DNA from: Mixta calida
GTDB taxonomy: Bacteria > Pseudomonadota > Gammaproteobacteria > Enterobacterales > Enterobacteriaceae
Length of the DNA: 64,000 nt
Direction: 5' to 3'
NCBI RefSeq assembly: GCF_002953215.1
Contig: NZ_CP026378.1
Span: 62,001 to 126,000, forward strand
Position numbers and translations under genes: made by a program
Part shown: positions 32,319 to 42,092 of the stretch, piece after piece
How positions within the stretch are numbered: position 1 is the first letter of the stretch
Layout: the number at the start of each line of letters is the position of its first letter
The notes under the pieces: model-generated
Told to the model about the DNA's origin: nothing
What the model saw: the letters and a program-made list of their open reading frames with translations, nothing else
Databases searched by the model: none

Positions 32319-32981
32319 TTATGACAGCGGGCTAAGGGTGATCTCAACGCGACGGTTCTGCGCTTTACCCTCTTCCGTGCTGTTGGAGGCGATCGGGTTA
32401 TCCGGGCCCATGCCGCCGGTGCGTACGCGAGTGCTGGCGACGCCCTGCAGGATCAGCGCGCTGGCGACGCTGTCGGCGCGCTGCTGCGACAGACGCATGT
32501 TCAGCGCGCGCGTACCGGTGCTGTCGGTGTAGCCAATCACGTTAACGGCAGTTTTCGGGTACTCTTTCAGCACCATCGCCACGCCGGTCAGCGTCTGCGC
32601 GCCAGCCGGTTTCAGCGTGCTGCTGCTGCTGTCGAACGTTACATTGTTAGGCATGTTCAGGATGATGTTGTCGCCATTGCGCGTGACGCTGACGCCGGTG
32701 CCGCGCATTTTTTCACGCAGTTTGGCTTCCTGCACATCCATGTAATAACCCAGGCCGCCACCCAGCGCCGCGCCTGAAGCCGCGCCGATCAGCGCGCCTT
32801 TGCCGCGATCTTTCTTTGAAGAAGAGAGAACCCCAACGCCTGCGCCAACCAGCGCGCCCACGCTGGCGCCGATGCCGGATTTACCCGCTTCAGATTCCCC
32901 GGTATAAGGATTGGTGGTACAGCCGGAAAGGGCAATTGTGCCGCTTACTAACAGTGACAGGGCAATAATGCTTTTTTTCAT
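32319..32981 (-). CDS. yiaD: OmpA-family lipoprotein YiaD
   Basis: A 220-residue outer-membrane lipoprotein. ATG 32981 (SD AAGGA) gives MKKSIIALSLLVSGTIALSGC with a good lipobox (LSGC); the longer frame to 33038 is rejected. A glycine-zipper region (GKSGIGASVGALVGAGVGVL, GALIGAASGAALGGGLGYY) is followed by the OmpA peptidoglycan-binding domain with FDSSSSTLKP, VIGYTDSTG, LSQQRADSV and QNRRVEI. It matches E. coli YiaD, an extragenic suppressor of bamD temperature sensitivity. In E. coli its neighbour is ghrB. Confidence 0.96.
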   Translation of the reverse strand: MKKSIIALSLLVSGTIALSGCTTNPYTGESEAGKSGIGASVGALVGAGVGVLSSSKKDRGKGALIGAASGAALGGGLGYYMDVQEAKLREKMRGTGVSVTRNGDNIILNMPNNVTFDSSSSTLKPAGAQTLTGVAMVLKEYPKTAVNVIGYTDSTGTRALNMRLSQQRADSVASALILQGVASTRVRTGGMGPDNPIASNSTEEGKAQNRRVEITLSPLS

Positions 32982-33094
32982 CTTTATATCCTTTAAAAAG
33001 CTTCCTACAGGCGCACCCGCACCTGCTGAAGGCGGCAATTATGCCGCGTAAAGATGCAGGAAATATCCAGGAATTTCCTCAGATTTGTAAATTT

Positions 33095-33661
33095 CTACGA
33101 AGAGGTATTAACGGGATGGCGGAAACAGCCTGTTATGTGGTCATTAACCAGCCCGCACGCCTGCATAAATGAGTAACAAATGGTCGATCCGACAAATTTA
33201 AAGCCGCGCTTTTTCAGCGCTTTTGACATTGCCAGCGAAGCGGGCGTCTGCGTTGGCGCTTCGCGTGATTCGATGAAATGACTTACCTGCGGCTGGTTAT
33301 CGACAAAAGACCAGATAAACTGCGAAAAATCTTCGCCGCTGGCCTGCATCGCCAGATAAGCGCGCGCGTTGGCGATAATCGCGGCGAGTTTCCCTGCATG
33401 ACGGATCAGGCCGCGGTCCTGCATTAACCGCGCCATATCCGTTTCATCCATCCGGGCCACCTTATGCGGGTCGAAGCCGTGGAAAGCGGCGCGATAGTTT
33501 TCGCGCTTTTTCAGCACCGTAATCCATGAAAGACCCGCCTGCTGACCCTCAAGACAGAGCATTTCAAACAGCGCCGCGCCACGCGTTTCGGGCACGCCCC
33601 ATTCGCAGTCGTGGTAACGCTGATAAAGCGGATCGTCTGATACCCAGTTGCATCGTTGCAT
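33095..33661 (-). CDS. tag: DNA-3-methyladenine glycosylase I
   Basis: Tag removes 3-methyladenine from alkylated DNA. ATG 33661 (MQRCNWVSDDPLYQRYHDCE) aligns with the E. coli start and gives 188 residues; the upstream ATG at 33682 is possible. Zinc-snap ligands are the Cys near position 4 and His 17 at the N-terminus and the His/Cys of NDHITGCFRH at the end. The catalytic-pocket region reads LCLEGQQAGLSWITVLKKRE. The E. coli order is tag-yiaC-bisC-yiaD-ghrB; yiaC and bisC are missing here. Confidence 0.96.
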   Translation of the reverse strand: MQRCNWVSDDPLYQRYHDCEWGVPETRGAALFEMLCLEGQQAGLSWITVLKKRENYRAAFHGFDPHKVARMDETDMARLMQDRGLIRHAGKLAAIIANARAYLAMQASGEDFSQFIWSFVDNQPQVSHFIESREAPTQTPASLAMSKALKKRGFKFVGSTICYSFMQACGLVNDHITGCFRHPVNTSS

Positions 33662-33950
33662 TGTGCTTTCCCGTGCTTTCAAATGACTAAAACCGTGATT
33701 TTATCATGCTGATGAAGGCGTCAGCTTGATAGTACTAACAGATTCGCGCATGTCACCACCCTTGCGATTTCATATTTGTGCGCTTTCTTCCAGCACCGAC
33801 TTTTTTGCGTGCTTAGCCCTTCTTTACAAGGGTTATTGCCTGCCGATGCAGGCGCCATGCCGCCTGCGCCCGGTTTGAAGGCATGAAATGAGAAATATAC
33901 TGATTGACTGTGCATATAATCAGCACGCTAATCATTTTCAGAGAAATTAT

Positions 33951-34598
33951 ATGTCCGACGATATAAAAAAGATTACCGTAAAATTCGCCGCTTTTATGGG
34001 CTGCGCGCTCTTTCTGACACTGATGATGGGGTTGGTTTTCATTGATGTAAACTGGATGCGGGATGCGCTGCATGAAACCTCCTTTACCGAGATTTTTCAG
34101 GAAGTGATCCTTGGCGGCATCGCGATCTCCTTCTTCTTTTACGCCGTCCGGCAGAGCAGCCTGCGCTACAGCCTGGTGCTTAAAGGCGGCTTTTTCGCCT
34201 GTATGCTGATTCGTGAGATGGATTTCTTGTTTGATGAGATTTTTCACGGCGCGTGGGTCTGGTTCGCGCTGGCGGTCGCCATCGTCTGTCTGGCTCTGGC
34301 GGCGCGCCATCCGGCGGCGACGCTTTCTGGCCTGGTGAATTTTTTACAGCATCCCAGCTGGAACATGATGGCCGCCGGTCTGTTGACTATCCTTGTCTAT
34401 TCCCGTCTGTTCGGCATGCACGAGCTGTGGGAAACCCTGATGCTCGACGGCTATAACCGCACGGTAAAAAACATGGCGGAAGAGGGCACCGAACTGCTGG
34501 GCTACAGTTTTTGTCTACTCTCCTGCGTGCGCTACCTGTGGGATCTGCGCCATATGAAACAGGATAAACCGGGCATCGCCTGGCAGACGCAGCACTAA
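33951..34598 (+). CDS. Multi-spanning inner-membrane protein of unknown function
   Basis: I do not recognise this 215-residue protein. ATG 33951 (MSDDIKKITVKF) is preferred to the upstream frame at 33888, with AGAGAAA before it. About six hydrophobic segments are visible: FAAFMGCALFLTLMMGLVF, VILGGIAISFFFYAV, VLKGGFFACMLI, VWFALAVAIVCLALAA, MMAAGLLTILVYS and LLGYSFCLLSCVRYLW. Charged residues cluster between them (REMDFLFDEIFH, HELWETLMLDGYNRTVKNMAEEGTE has been shortened here to its acidic core). Its neighbours, tag and dnaT, give no clue. Confidence 0.75.
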   Translation: MSDDIKKITVKFAAFMGCALFLTLMMGLVFIDVNWMRDALHETSFTEIFQEVILGGIAISFFFYAVRQSSLRYSLVLKGGFFACMLIREMDFLFDEIFHGAWVWFALAVAIVCLALAARHPAATLSGLVNFLQHPSWNMMAAGLLTILVYSRLFGMHELWETLMLDGYNRTVKNMAEEGTELLGYSFCLLSCVRYLWDLRHMKQDKPGIAWQTQH

Positions 34599-34699
34599 GG
34601 AAGAGGCGATTCCGGGCGCTAAACTTGATAGACTAGAGGCAATCACGGCTGCTGCGGCGGCCCGTTACGTTTTGCCTGCAATGTAATCCGGGATTTACC

Positions 34700-35248
34700 A
34701 TGTCTGTCAAGATTTTAACCTCCACCGTCATTGGCCTTGAGGCGTTTCGCCAGGACCCGATCGGCGCGCTCTCCTCGGCGGAATCGGGCGCGGTCGCCGT
34801 GTTCGATAACAACGCGCCGGTGCTGTATGCGGTTTCTCCCGATCGACTGGCGCAGCTGCTGGAGCTGGAGGCGGCGGCAAGACAGCCGCAAAGCGATGTG
34901 GCGCTGGATGAACAGCTCTATCATGACGCAGCGGCACAGCCAGCGGCGATGGCCGCGCCAGCGGGCAAATTTATGATGTACGCCGGCTGGCGGCCCGACG
35001 CCGATTTTCAGCGTCAGGCCGCCATCTGGGGCATTGCGCTCAGCGAACCGGTAACCCCCGCCGAGCTGGCGTCCTTTATTACCTGGTGGCAGGCTGACGG
35101 CCGACCTTTTCATCACGTTCAGTGGCAGCAGAAGCTGGCGCGCAGCGTACAGCAGAGCCGGGCGGCGAACGGCGGACGTGCGCAGCGCGACGTCAACCAG
35201 CTGCCTGAACCCGATCAATCGATTCCCGATGGTTTCCGAGGTGAATAA
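34700..35248 (+). CDS. dnaT: Primosomal protein DnaT
   Basis: DnaT bridges PriA/PriB-bound forks and the DnaB-DnaC complex in replication restart. The 182-residue protein begins [20 protein letters not shown] and has the C-terminal ssDNA-binding region with [20 protein letters not shown] and FITWWQADG. It is fused by a one-base TAATG overlap to dnaC, so translation is coupled. The pairing is the enterobacterial arrangement. Confidence 0.96.
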   Translation: MSVKILTSTVIGLEAFRQDPIGALSSAESGAVAVFDNNAPVLYAVSPDRLAQLLELEAAARQPQSDVALDEQLYHDAAAQPAAMAAPAGKFMMYAGWRPDADFQRQAAIWGIALSEPVTPAELASFITWWQADGRPFHHVQWQQKLARSVQQSRAANGGRAQRDVNQLPEPDQSIPDGFRGE

Positions 35249-35985
35249 TGAAAACGCCCGCTGAGTTATTTAACCGTCTGCACCGGCTGATGCCTGACCA
35301 TATCAAGCCAAAGTTTCAGAGCGGCGAAGAGCTACTGGCATGGAATCAGGAGCAGGGGCGGCTGCGCTCAGAGGCGATCGCGCGCGAAAACCGCGCCATG
35401 AAGATGCAGCGCATCCTCGGTCGCTCCGGCATCCGAGAGCTGCATATGAACTGCTCGTTCGATAACTACCGCGTGGAAAACGATGGTCAGCGTAAGGCGC
35501 TGGAGCAGGCACGCCGCTACGCTGACGAGTTTGACCAGGGCATCGCCAGCTTTGTTTTTTCCGGCCGTCCCGGCACCGGCAAAAACCATCTGGCGGCGGC
35601 GATCGGTAACCACCTGATCCTGCGCGGCAAAAGCGTGCTGATCGTCACCGTCGCCGATCTGATGTCGATTATTAAAGGCTCTTTCAGCGGCGGCGACCGC
35701 ACGGAAGAACATCTGCTGCACGATTTCAGCACTGTCGATCTGCTGGTGATTGATGAGATCGGCATGCAGACCGAATCACGCTATGAAAAAGTGATTATCA
35801 ACCAGATTGTCGACCGACGTTCCTCCTCGAAGCGTCCTACCGGCATGCTTACTAACCTCAACCATGCGGAAATGGTAAAACTGCTGGGCGAGCGCGTGAT
35901 GGATCGCATGCGCCTTGGCCAGAGCCTGTGGGTCTCTTTCAACTGGGAAAGCTATCGCGGCCGCGTTATCGGCAACGAATATTGA
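35248..35985 (+). CDS. dnaC: Helicase loader DnaC
   Basis: DnaC is the AAA+ loader that opens the DnaB ring onto single-stranded DNA. The 245 residues match E. coli DnaC. An N-terminal DnaB-binding part precedes Walker A GRPGTGKNHLA (Asn in place of the usual Ser/Thr pattern, as in E. coli), Walker B LLVIDEIG, and the arginine-finger region DRRSSSKRPTGMLTNLN. The C-terminus is WESYRGRVIGNEY. Its start overlaps the dnaT stop. Confidence 0.97.
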   Translation: MKTPAELFNRLHRLMPDHIKPKFQSGEELLAWNQEQGRLRSEAIARENRAMKMQRILGRSGIRELHMNCSFDNYRVENDGQRKALEQARRYADEFDQGIASFVFSGRPGTGKNHLAAAIGNHLILRGKSVLIVTVADLMSIIKGSFSGGDRTEEHLLHDFSTVDLLVIDEIGMQTESRYEKVIINQIVDRRSSSKRPTGMLTNLNHAEMVKLLGERVMDRMRLGQSLWVSFNWESYRGRVIGNEY

Positions 35986-36307
35986 GCCGCCTCGCGCCTC
36001 CGGCAACGGAGGCGTCTGAATCTTTGAATTGTCAGCCCGTTGGTTCGGCAATGAACGGCGCTTTGCCTGGGCGCGGAAGCGCGACATGATGCGCTTCCCG
36101 CTTTTACCGCGTCGGCGCTAGTCAATCTCGTTGCGCTTCGCACGGCTTGTACTACCAAATTTTCGTCAAGTATTGTAAAACAGAGGCTCACCTGCCAGGT
36201 TGCCGCATCGTCTGTGTTCGGTGTCCCTAACAGAACAATATCATCGGGGGCACCTTTCCCGGCGTCGCGATTCTGCGGCCTGTTTCGTTGCTGTTATTGG
36301 GATGGTT
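35986..36307 (+). other. dnaC to MFS gene spacer with a terminator-like hairpin
   Basis: CGCCTCCG (35995-36002) and CGGAGGCG (36007-36014) form an 8-bp stem with a GCAA loop soon after the dnaC stop, with a weak T-rich tail. The rest of the interval carries an open frame in phase with the exporter from 36200, but without ribosome site or membrane character; I treat it as leader. Confidence 0.5.
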
Positions 36308-37543
36308 ATGGCTTCTCCTGCTGATTCGCGGGCGGATTCGCTGTTACAGCACCGCTCGTTCGTTGCGTTCTGGCTGGCGCGCACCTGCTCCAGCTTTGGT
36401 TTCCAGATGTTATCTATCATTGTCGGCTGGCAGATTTACGCCATCACCGGCAAAGCGTTCTATCTCGGCCTGATCGGGCTGGTGCAGTTCCTTCCTTCCG
36501 TGACGCTGGCGCTCTGGGCGGGCCACATCGCCGACCAACGCGATCGCCGCCGCATCGTCTTCTTTTCTCAGCTGATTGAATGGCTGGCTATCGTAGCGCT
36601 GACGGCGCTGACGCTGCTGCACCACAGCGAGGTCTGGACCATTCTGGGGCTGGTGTTCGTGCTGTCGGTGGCGAAAGTGATGGAGGCGCCGGCGATGCAG
36701 TCGATGCTGCCTGCGCTGGTGCCGCCGCGTCTGCTGGCGCGCGCCACCGCCGCCAGTGCCGTCGGCGGCCAGGCGGCAATGATCATGGGACCGGCGCTGG
36801 GCGGCCTGCTCTATGTGGCGGGCGCTTCAGTGGTCTATATGGTCACCGCCCTGCTCTACCTGATCTCCATTGTGATGGTCAGCCGCCTGCGCTATGAACA
36901 GGCGCAGCCGCCGCGCACGCCCGCCACGCTCTCAACGCTGTTCGCCGGCGTACGCTTTATTCGCGAACGTCCCGACGTGCTGGGCGTGATTTCGCTCGAT
37001 CTCTTCGCCGTGCTGCTGGGCGGCGCAACCGCGCTGCTGCCGATTTATGCGCAGGATATTCTGCACACCGGGCCGCTTGGTCTGGGGCTGCTGCGCGCGG
37101 CGCCGGCGGTCGGCGCGCTGCTGGTCGGCTTCTGGCTGAGCCATCGTTCGCTGGAGCGCCACGTCGGCATGATTATGTTTATCTCCGTCGCCGGTTTCGG
37201 CGCGGCGACGCTGGTGTTCGCGCTTTCATCGCAGCTTTGGCTGTCGATGCTGGCGCTGTTCGCCACCGGCGGCTTCGATATGGTCAGCATGGTCATTCGC
37301 GGCGCGCTGGTGCAGCTGGATACGCCTGACGAGATGCGCGGGCGCGTTAATGCGGTGAACTCGATATTTATCAATACCTCCAACCAGCTGGGCGAATTTG
37401 AATCGGGCATGCTCGCCGCCTGGCTGGGCGCGGTGCCGGCGGCGGCTATCGGCGGCATCGGCACGCTGGTGGTGGTCGGGCTGTGGATGCACTGGTTCCC
37501 CGGGCTGCGCCGTCGTCAGCGCCTCGAAAACGAGGTGGCCTGA
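36308..37543 (+). CDS. MFS exporter of the EntS-like (MFS_3) group
   Basis: A 12-helix major facilitator of the drug/siderophore exporter group. The start is uncertain; I chose ATG 36308, served by GGGA, giving MASPADSRADSLLQHRSFVA, since the family begins just before the first helix (FVAFWLARTCSSFGFQML). The loop 2-3 motif GHIADQRDRRRIV is intact, and PDEMRGRVNAVNSIF is the signature seen in EntS-like proteins. The substrate is unknown. Its stop overlaps the ATG of a bestrophin-like channel gene (TGATG), so the pair is translationally coupled. Confidence 0.82.
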   Translation: MASPADSRADSLLQHRSFVAFWLARTCSSFGFQMLSIIVGWQIYAITGKAFYLGLIGLVQFLPSVTLALWAGHIADQRDRRRIVFFSQLIEWLAIVALTALTLLHHSEVWTILGLVFVLSVAKVMEAPAMQSMLPALVPPRLLARATAASAVGGQAAMIMGPALGGLLYVAGASVVYMVTALLYLISIVMVSRLRYEQAQPPRTPATLSTLFAGVRFIRERPDVLGVISLDLFAVLLGGATALLPIYAQDILHTGPLGLGLLRAAPAVGALLVGFWLSHRSLERHVGMIMFISVAGFGAATLVFALSSQLWLSMLALFATGGFDMVSMVIRGALVQLDTPDEMRGRVNAVNSIFINTSNQLGEFESGMLAAWLGAVPAAAIGGIGTLVVVGLWMHWFPGLRRRQRLENEVA

Positions 37544-38454
37544 TGATTGTTCGTCCCCATCAGCACTGGTTTTTCCGTCTCTTTGTCTGGCACGGCTCGG
37601 TGCTGCCGGATATTTTGTTCCGCCTGAGTTTGAACCTGGTGATGTCGGTTATCGCGGTTATCTGCTTTCAGTGGTATGAACAGCTCGGCGTTCATCTGAC
37701 GACCGCGCCTTTCAGCCTGCTGGGCATCGCCATCGCCATTTTCCTCGGCTTTCGCAATAACGCCAGCTATGCGCGCTACACCGAGGCGCGTCAGCTATGG
37801 GGCGCGCTGCTGATCGCTCAGCGCTCGCTGCTGCGCCAGATAAAAAGCGTGCTGACCGATGAGGCGGAGATTCAGCAGTTCAGCCAGATGCTGATCGCCT
37901 TCGCCTGGAGCATGAAGCACCAGCTGCGGCATACCGACGGGCGGGATGATTTGCGTCGACTGATGCCCGCGCGTTACCTGGCGCAGGTGGAGAACAGCCC
38001 GCAGCCCACCAACCGGCTGCTGCTCTGCATGGGCGACTGGCTGGGCGAGCAGCGCCGGGCCGGACGCCTGAGCGACGTGCTTTACAGCAGCATCGACGCC
38101 AACCTGAACCGGCTGTCGGACGTGCTGGGCGGCTGCGATCGCATCGCCAACACGCCGATTCCCTTCGCCTACACGCTGATTCTGCACCGGACGGTCTATC
38201 TGTTCTGTACGCTGCTGCCGTTTGCGCTGGTGGCCGATCTGCACTATCTGACGCCGCTGGTGTCGGTATTTATCTCTTACACCTTTCTGTCGCTGGAGTC
38301 GCTGGCGGAGGAGCTGGAAGATCCCTTCGGCAGTTCGCCGAACGATTTGCCGCTGAATGCGTTATGCAACGGCATTGAAATTATCCTGTGCGAGATGCTC
38401 GATCGCCCCGGCCCGGAAAAAATGCGCCCGGACGGCAACTGTATGCTGAACTGA
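37543..38454 (+). CDS. Bestrophin-family (YneE-like) membrane channel
   Basis: A 303-residue membrane protein like E. coli YneE. ATG 37543 overlaps the exporter stop by one base. It shows the family start IVRPHQHWFFRLFVWHGSVL, the helix FSLLGIAIAIFLGFRNNASY followed by ARYTEARQLWGAL, then IPFAYTLILHRTVYLFC and the acidic EELEDPFGSSPNDLPL that forms the bestrophin Ca/gating-ring-like segment. Prokaryotic bestrophins are pentameric channels, some of them cation-selective. Physiological role is unknown. Confidence 0.88.
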   Translation: MIVRPHQHWFFRLFVWHGSVLPDILFRLSLNLVMSVIAVICFQWYEQLGVHLTTAPFSLLGIAIAIFLGFRNNASYARYTEARQLWGALLIAQRSLLRQIKSVLTDEAEIQQFSQMLIAFAWSMKHQLRHTDGRDDLRRLMPARYLAQVENSPQPTNRLLLCMGDWLGEQRRAGRLSDVLYSSIDANLNRLSDVLGGCDRIANTPIPFAYTLILHRTVYLFCTLLPFALVADLHYLTPLVSVFISYTFLSLESLAEELEDPFGSSPNDLPLNALCNGIEIILCEMLDRPGPEKMRPDGNCMLN

Positions 38455-38459
38455 GCGCC

Positions 38460-38519
38460 GTGCCGCCGACCTGGCGGCACAATCTCTCGCGTGGTCAACT
38501 GCTTAGCTGACCACGCTTT
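38460..38519 (+). terminator. Two hairpins after the bestrophin gene
   Basis: GTGCCGCC (38460-38467) pairs with GGCGGCAC (38473-38480). Then GCGTGGTCA (38489-38497) pairs with TGACCACGC (38508-38516), followed by TTTCT. The second is the better terminator candidate. Confidence 0.65.
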
Positions 38520-38691
38520 CTAAAGAACAGGCTATGCACTAATGGTTTAGCTAACTTTATGGTTAACAACGGGTGACTAACTTTGAATTCTGTTGTTAAC
38601 GTTGCGTGTGACCATTGATGCCGTCCAGCTTTTATCGCGCCTCTCAAGAGGCGGCACATAGATTAATCAGCGCGCTGCTTTGTAAATTCAC

Positions 38692-38718
38692 TAAAGCAAT
38701 GCTTAACCATGCCGATAG
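38692..38718 (+). promoter_or_regulatory. Sigma-28 (FliA) promoter of the first chemoreceptor gene
   Basis: TAAA (38692-38695), exactly 15 bases, then GCCGATAG (38711-38718): 11 of 12 positions of the E. coli class 3 consensus TAAA-N15-GCCGATAA. It lies 38 bases before the start codon and puts this distant chemoreceptor under the flagellar sigma factor encoded at 58539. Confidence 0.92.
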
Positions 38719-38755
38719 CAGCACTATCTTCCTTTCTCTGTTATCAAGGTGAGTT

Positions 38756-40696
38756 ATGAGCAGTTTGTCAGCGTGGACTTCAGGTTTTAATCATCTAAGC
38801 GTGGGTAAAAAGCTCACCTCAGGCTTTATATTGGTGCTGTTGATCAGCCTGGTGATTGCCGTCGCCGGAATTCGCGGCCTTTCCACTATCGGGGAAAATG
38901 TGCAAAAGCAACAGCTGGTCGTGCAGATGGTGCAGCAGCTAAATCAGGCGCGTTTTAACCGCACGCTTTTGCAGTTCACCGGCGAAAGCCGCTATGGCGA
39001 ACAGAATACAAAAGCGTTACAGCAGTTTGAACAGCTAAGCGACGCGCTTAACCAGATGGGCTGGGATCCTGAAGGCAGATCGCGGCTGGAAAGCATTAAA
39101 CAGACGCTGGCTTATTACCTGACGGAAAAAACGCGCTTTGTCGCTTTCATCAACCAGCGTAGCGAACAGTTGAAAGCAATGGAGCTGGATACGCTGGCGG
39201 ACTACGACCGCAAAAGCGAGACGCTGAGTCGTCAGGCCGTGGATGCGGGGCAAGCGCTGGCGGCTTCCCGCCTGGACGCCGCTATTCAGCGCGTGATGAA
39301 GCTGTGGCCCGATTTTATCACCCAGCCGAACGATGCGCGTAAAGCGGCGATAGCGGCAGCGCTGAGCGCGGTGGCGGAACAGGGCGAACTGTTGAAAAAC
39401 AGCGTGCCGGGTCTCGAAACGGGCTGGGTCGCAGGCGTTTCGCTGGAGGCTGGGCGCCTGAACGCAACGCTGGATAACTACCATACCCTCTTTACGCATC
39501 ACGAAAGTCAGTCCGGCGTGCTGACCAGCGCGGCGGAAAAACTCAACGCGGCGGTAAATGCGCTCTACCAGTTCCAGACTGAACAGGCGACGCTCACCAT
39601 TACCGAAGCGAGTTCTGTCATGTATATCGCCGTCGCGCTCGGCGTGCTGGTTGGGTTGCTGATCGCCTGGCGCATTACGCGCAATATTACGCAGCCGTTG
39701 CGGGAGACGCTGCTGGTCGCCGATAAAATCGCCTCCGGCGATCTGACCGCGCGCATCGATACGCAGCGAGGCGATGAGCCAGGACTGCTGATGCAGGCAG
39801 TGGGGCGCATGAACCAGAACCTGCAAGAGATCATTCTTCAGGTGCGTCAGGGCGTGGACAACGTGGCGCGCGCCTCGGCGGAAATCGCCGCAGGCAATAT
39901 TGACCTCTCCTCGCGCACTGAGCAGCAGTCTGCGGCAGTGGTGGAAACCGCCGCCAGCATGGAACAGCTGACGTCTACCGTGAAGCAGAACGCCGACAAC
40001 GCACACCAGGCCAGCAGACTGGCCCAGGAAGCCTCCCATAACGCCGGACGCGGTGGTGAAATCGTGCAGGACGTGGTGGTGACAATGGAAGATATCAGCG
40101 CCAGTTCGCGTAAAATCGCCGATATTATCAACGTAATCAACGGAATTGCCTTCCAGACCAATATCCTGGCGCTGAACGCGGCGGTGGAAGCGGCGCGCGC
40201 TGGCGAACAGGGGCGCGGCTTTGCGGTAGTGGCGGGCGAGGTGCGCAGCCTGGCGCAGCGTAGCGCTACGGCGGCGCGTGAAATTGAAACGCTGATCAAA
40301 GAAGCGGGACAAAAGGTGGATAACGGTTCACGACTGGTCAGCAGTGCCGGGCAGGCGATGAACGATATCGTGCGGTCCGTCTCGCAGGTGAGCGGCATTA
40401 TGAACGAGATCGCCAGCGCTTCTGAGGAGCAGAGCCGCGGCATTCTGCAAATCGGCCAGGCGATGACCGAGATGGATACGACTACGCAGCAGAACGCCGC
40501 GCTGGTCGAGGAATCTTCTGCCGCCGCCTCGTCGCTGGAAGATCAGGCAAGGCAGCTGGAGCAGACGGTTGCGGTGTTCAAAACCGCGCCGCAGGGCGTT
40601 GAGCGCAGCCCGGGCGTTAGCGCGCCGCGTTCGCGCGTGCTGGCGCCGACGCCGGTCGCCGCGTCCGGCTCGCAGGGCGGCTGGGAACAGTTCTGA
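38756..40696 (+). CDS. Methyl-accepting chemotaxis protein
   Basis: A 646-residue transmembrane chemoreceptor. TM1 lies at about residues 20-42 ([20 protein letters not shown]) and TM2 near 285-305 ([17 protein letters not shown]); the 240-residue helical periplasmic domain between them has no Asp/Ser-binding motif I can identify. HAMP follows TM2. The signalling hairpin tip reads [19 protein letters not shown]. The C-terminal GGWEQF resembles the NWETF pentapeptide that tethers CheR and CheB. A sigma-28 promoter precedes the gene. Confidence 0.95.
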   Translation: MSSLSAWTSGFNHLSVGKKLTSGFILVLLISLVIAVAGIRGLSTIGENVQKQQLVVQMVQQLNQARFNRTLLQFTGESRYGEQNTKALQQFEQLSDALNQMGWDPEGRSRLESIKQTLAYYLTEKTRFVAFINQRSEQLKAMELDTLADYDRKSETLSRQAVDAGQALAASRLDAAIQRVMKLWPDFITQPNDARKAAIAAALSAVAEQGELLKNSVPGLETGWVAGVSLEAGRLNATLDNYHTLFTHHESQSGVLTSAAEKLNAAVNALYQFQTEQATLTITEASSVMYIAVALGVLVGLLIAWRITRNITQPLRETLLVADKIASGDLTARIDTQRGDEPGLLMQAVGRMNQNLQEIILQVRQGVDNVARASAEIAAGNIDLSSRTEQQSAAVVETAASMEQLTSTVKQNADNAHQASRLAQEASHNAGRGGEIVQDVVVTMEDISASSRKIADIINVINGIAFQTNILALNAAVEAARAGEQGRGFAVVAGEVRSLAQRSATAAREIETLIKEAGQKVDNGSRLVSSAGQAMNDIVRSVSQVSGIMNEIASASEEQSRGILQIGQAMTEMDTTTQQNAALVEESSAAASSLEDQARQLEQTVAVFKTAPQGVERSPGVSAPRSRVLAPTPVAASGSQGGWEQF

Positions 40697-40722
40697 TCGC
40701 GAAAGCCTGAGCAGACAAGATA

Positions 40723-40748
40723 AAAACCCGGCGGCGACGCCGGGTTTT
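40723..40748 (+). terminator. Chemoreceptor terminator
   Basis: AAAACCCGGCG (40723-40733) pairs with CGCCGGGTTTT (40738-40748) around a GCGA loop, with T residues at the end of the stem and A residues before it. It can also serve the convergent lldD. Confidence 0.88.
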
Positions 40749-40895
40749 CTGTTTCTACGTGATGCTTGCCCGCTTTTCTTATTGCTGGCGGGCTGAGCCT
40801 GGCTGACGTTGCGCTGGCAGAGGCATTAACCCTTACGCCTGGCCGCCGAACCGGTGGCCGTGGTGATTTTTACGCTTGCCCGCCGCGTTCTTGCC

Positions 40896-42080
40896 TTAGT
40901 CGTTGGCCACCGCCTGCGCCAGCGCGTCGGGCTGCATCGGCGCTACCGCCTGCACCAGCGAATCACGGGTGATTTCCGCAATCGAGCGCGCGCCGGTCAG
41001 CGTCATCGCCACGCGCATCTCTTTTTCAAACAGGTTCAACAGATTGGTCACGCCCGCTTCGCCCGCCGCCGCCAGCGCGTAGAGAAACGCGCGCCCCAGC
41101 AGCACCGTATCCGCGCCCAACGCGATCATGCGTACCACGTCCAGCCCGCTGCGCACGCCGCCGTCCGCCAGAATCGCCAGATCGCCCTTTACCGCGTCGG
41201 CGATGGCGGGCAGCGCGCGCGCCGACGAGAGCACGCCGTCCAGCTGGCGGCCGCCGTGGTTAGAGACCACAATGCCGTCCGCGCCGAAACGCACCGCGTC
41301 GCGCGCATCCTCCGGGTCGAGAATGCCTTTGATGATCATCGGCCCTTTCCAGAAGTCGCGAATCCACTCCAAATCGCTCCACGAGATCGACGGGTCGAAG
41401 TTATTGCCCAGCCAGCCGATGTAATCTTCCAGGTGAGTCGGCTCGCCGCGATAAGCGGAGATATTGCCGAGATCGTGCGGACGGCCATAAATGCCGACGT
41501 CCCACGCCCACTGCGGATAGAACGCCGACTGGATATAGCGGCGCATCGCCGCGTTCGGGCCGCTCATGCCGGAGTGCGCGTCGCGGTAGCGCGCCCCCGG
41601 CACCGGCATATCGACGGTGAACACCAGCGTCGAGCAGCCTGCCGCCTGTGCCCGCTCCAGCACGTTACGCATAAAGCCGCGGTCGCGCAGCACGTAAAGC
41701 TGGAACCACATCGGGCGCTGCATCGCCGGCGCCACTTCTTCAATCGGGCAGAGCGACACGGTGGAGAGGGTAAAAGGAATACCTTTTTTATCCGCCGCAC
41801 GCGCCGCCTGCACCTCGCCCCGGCGCGCGTACATGCCGCACAATCCCACCGGCGCCAGCGCCACCGGCATCGACAGCGTTTCGCCGAACAGCTGCGTCTC
41901 CAGGCTCAGCGAAGACATATTGCGCAGAATGCGCTGGCGCAGCGCGATTTGCGCCAGATCTTCGCTGTTGCGTTTCAGGGTGTACTCGTCATAGGCGCCG
42001 CCGTCGGCGTAGTGAAACAGAAACGGCGGCACTTTGGCTTTCGCTGCGGCTCGGTAATCTTTTGCTGATGAGATAATCAC
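40896..42080 (-). CDS. lldD: FMN-dependent L-lactate dehydrogenase
   Basis: LldD oxidises L-lactate to pyruvate and passes electrons to the membrane quinone pool. The 394 residues compare with 396 in E. coli. [20 protein letters not shown] starts it; the FMN-binding barrel shows [24 protein letters not shown], and the catalytic His/Arg region [13 protein letters not shown], then [20 protein letters not shown]. It is the third gene of lldP-lldR-lldD, 12 bases after lldR. Confidence 0.97.
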   Translation of the reverse strand: MIISSAKDYRAAAKAKVPPFLFHYADGGAYDEYTLKRNSEDLAQIALRQRILRNMSSLSLETQLFGETLSMPVALAPVGLCGMYARRGEVQAARAADKKGIPFTLSTVSLCPIEEVAPAMQRPMWFQLYVLRDRGFMRNVLERAQAAGCSTLVFTVDMPVPGARYRDAHSGMSGPNAAMRRYIQSAFYPQWAWDVGIYGRPHDLGNISAYRGEPTHLEDYIGWLGNNFDPSISWSDLEWIRDFWKGPMIIKGILDPEDARDAVRFGADGIVVSNHGGRQLDGVLSSARALPAIADAVKGDLAILADGGVRSGLDVVRMIALGADTVLLGRAFLYALAAAGEAGVTNLLNLFEKEMRVAMTLTGARSIAEITRDSLVQAVAPMQPDALAQAVAND

Positions 42081-42092
42081 GGTCTTCCTCGC

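Noticed and set aside
39035-42068. About 400-codon ORFs antisense to the chemoreceptor and lldD
   Set aside because: Shadows of clearly identified genes; rich in Arg, His and Gln as expected from reversed GC-rich codons.
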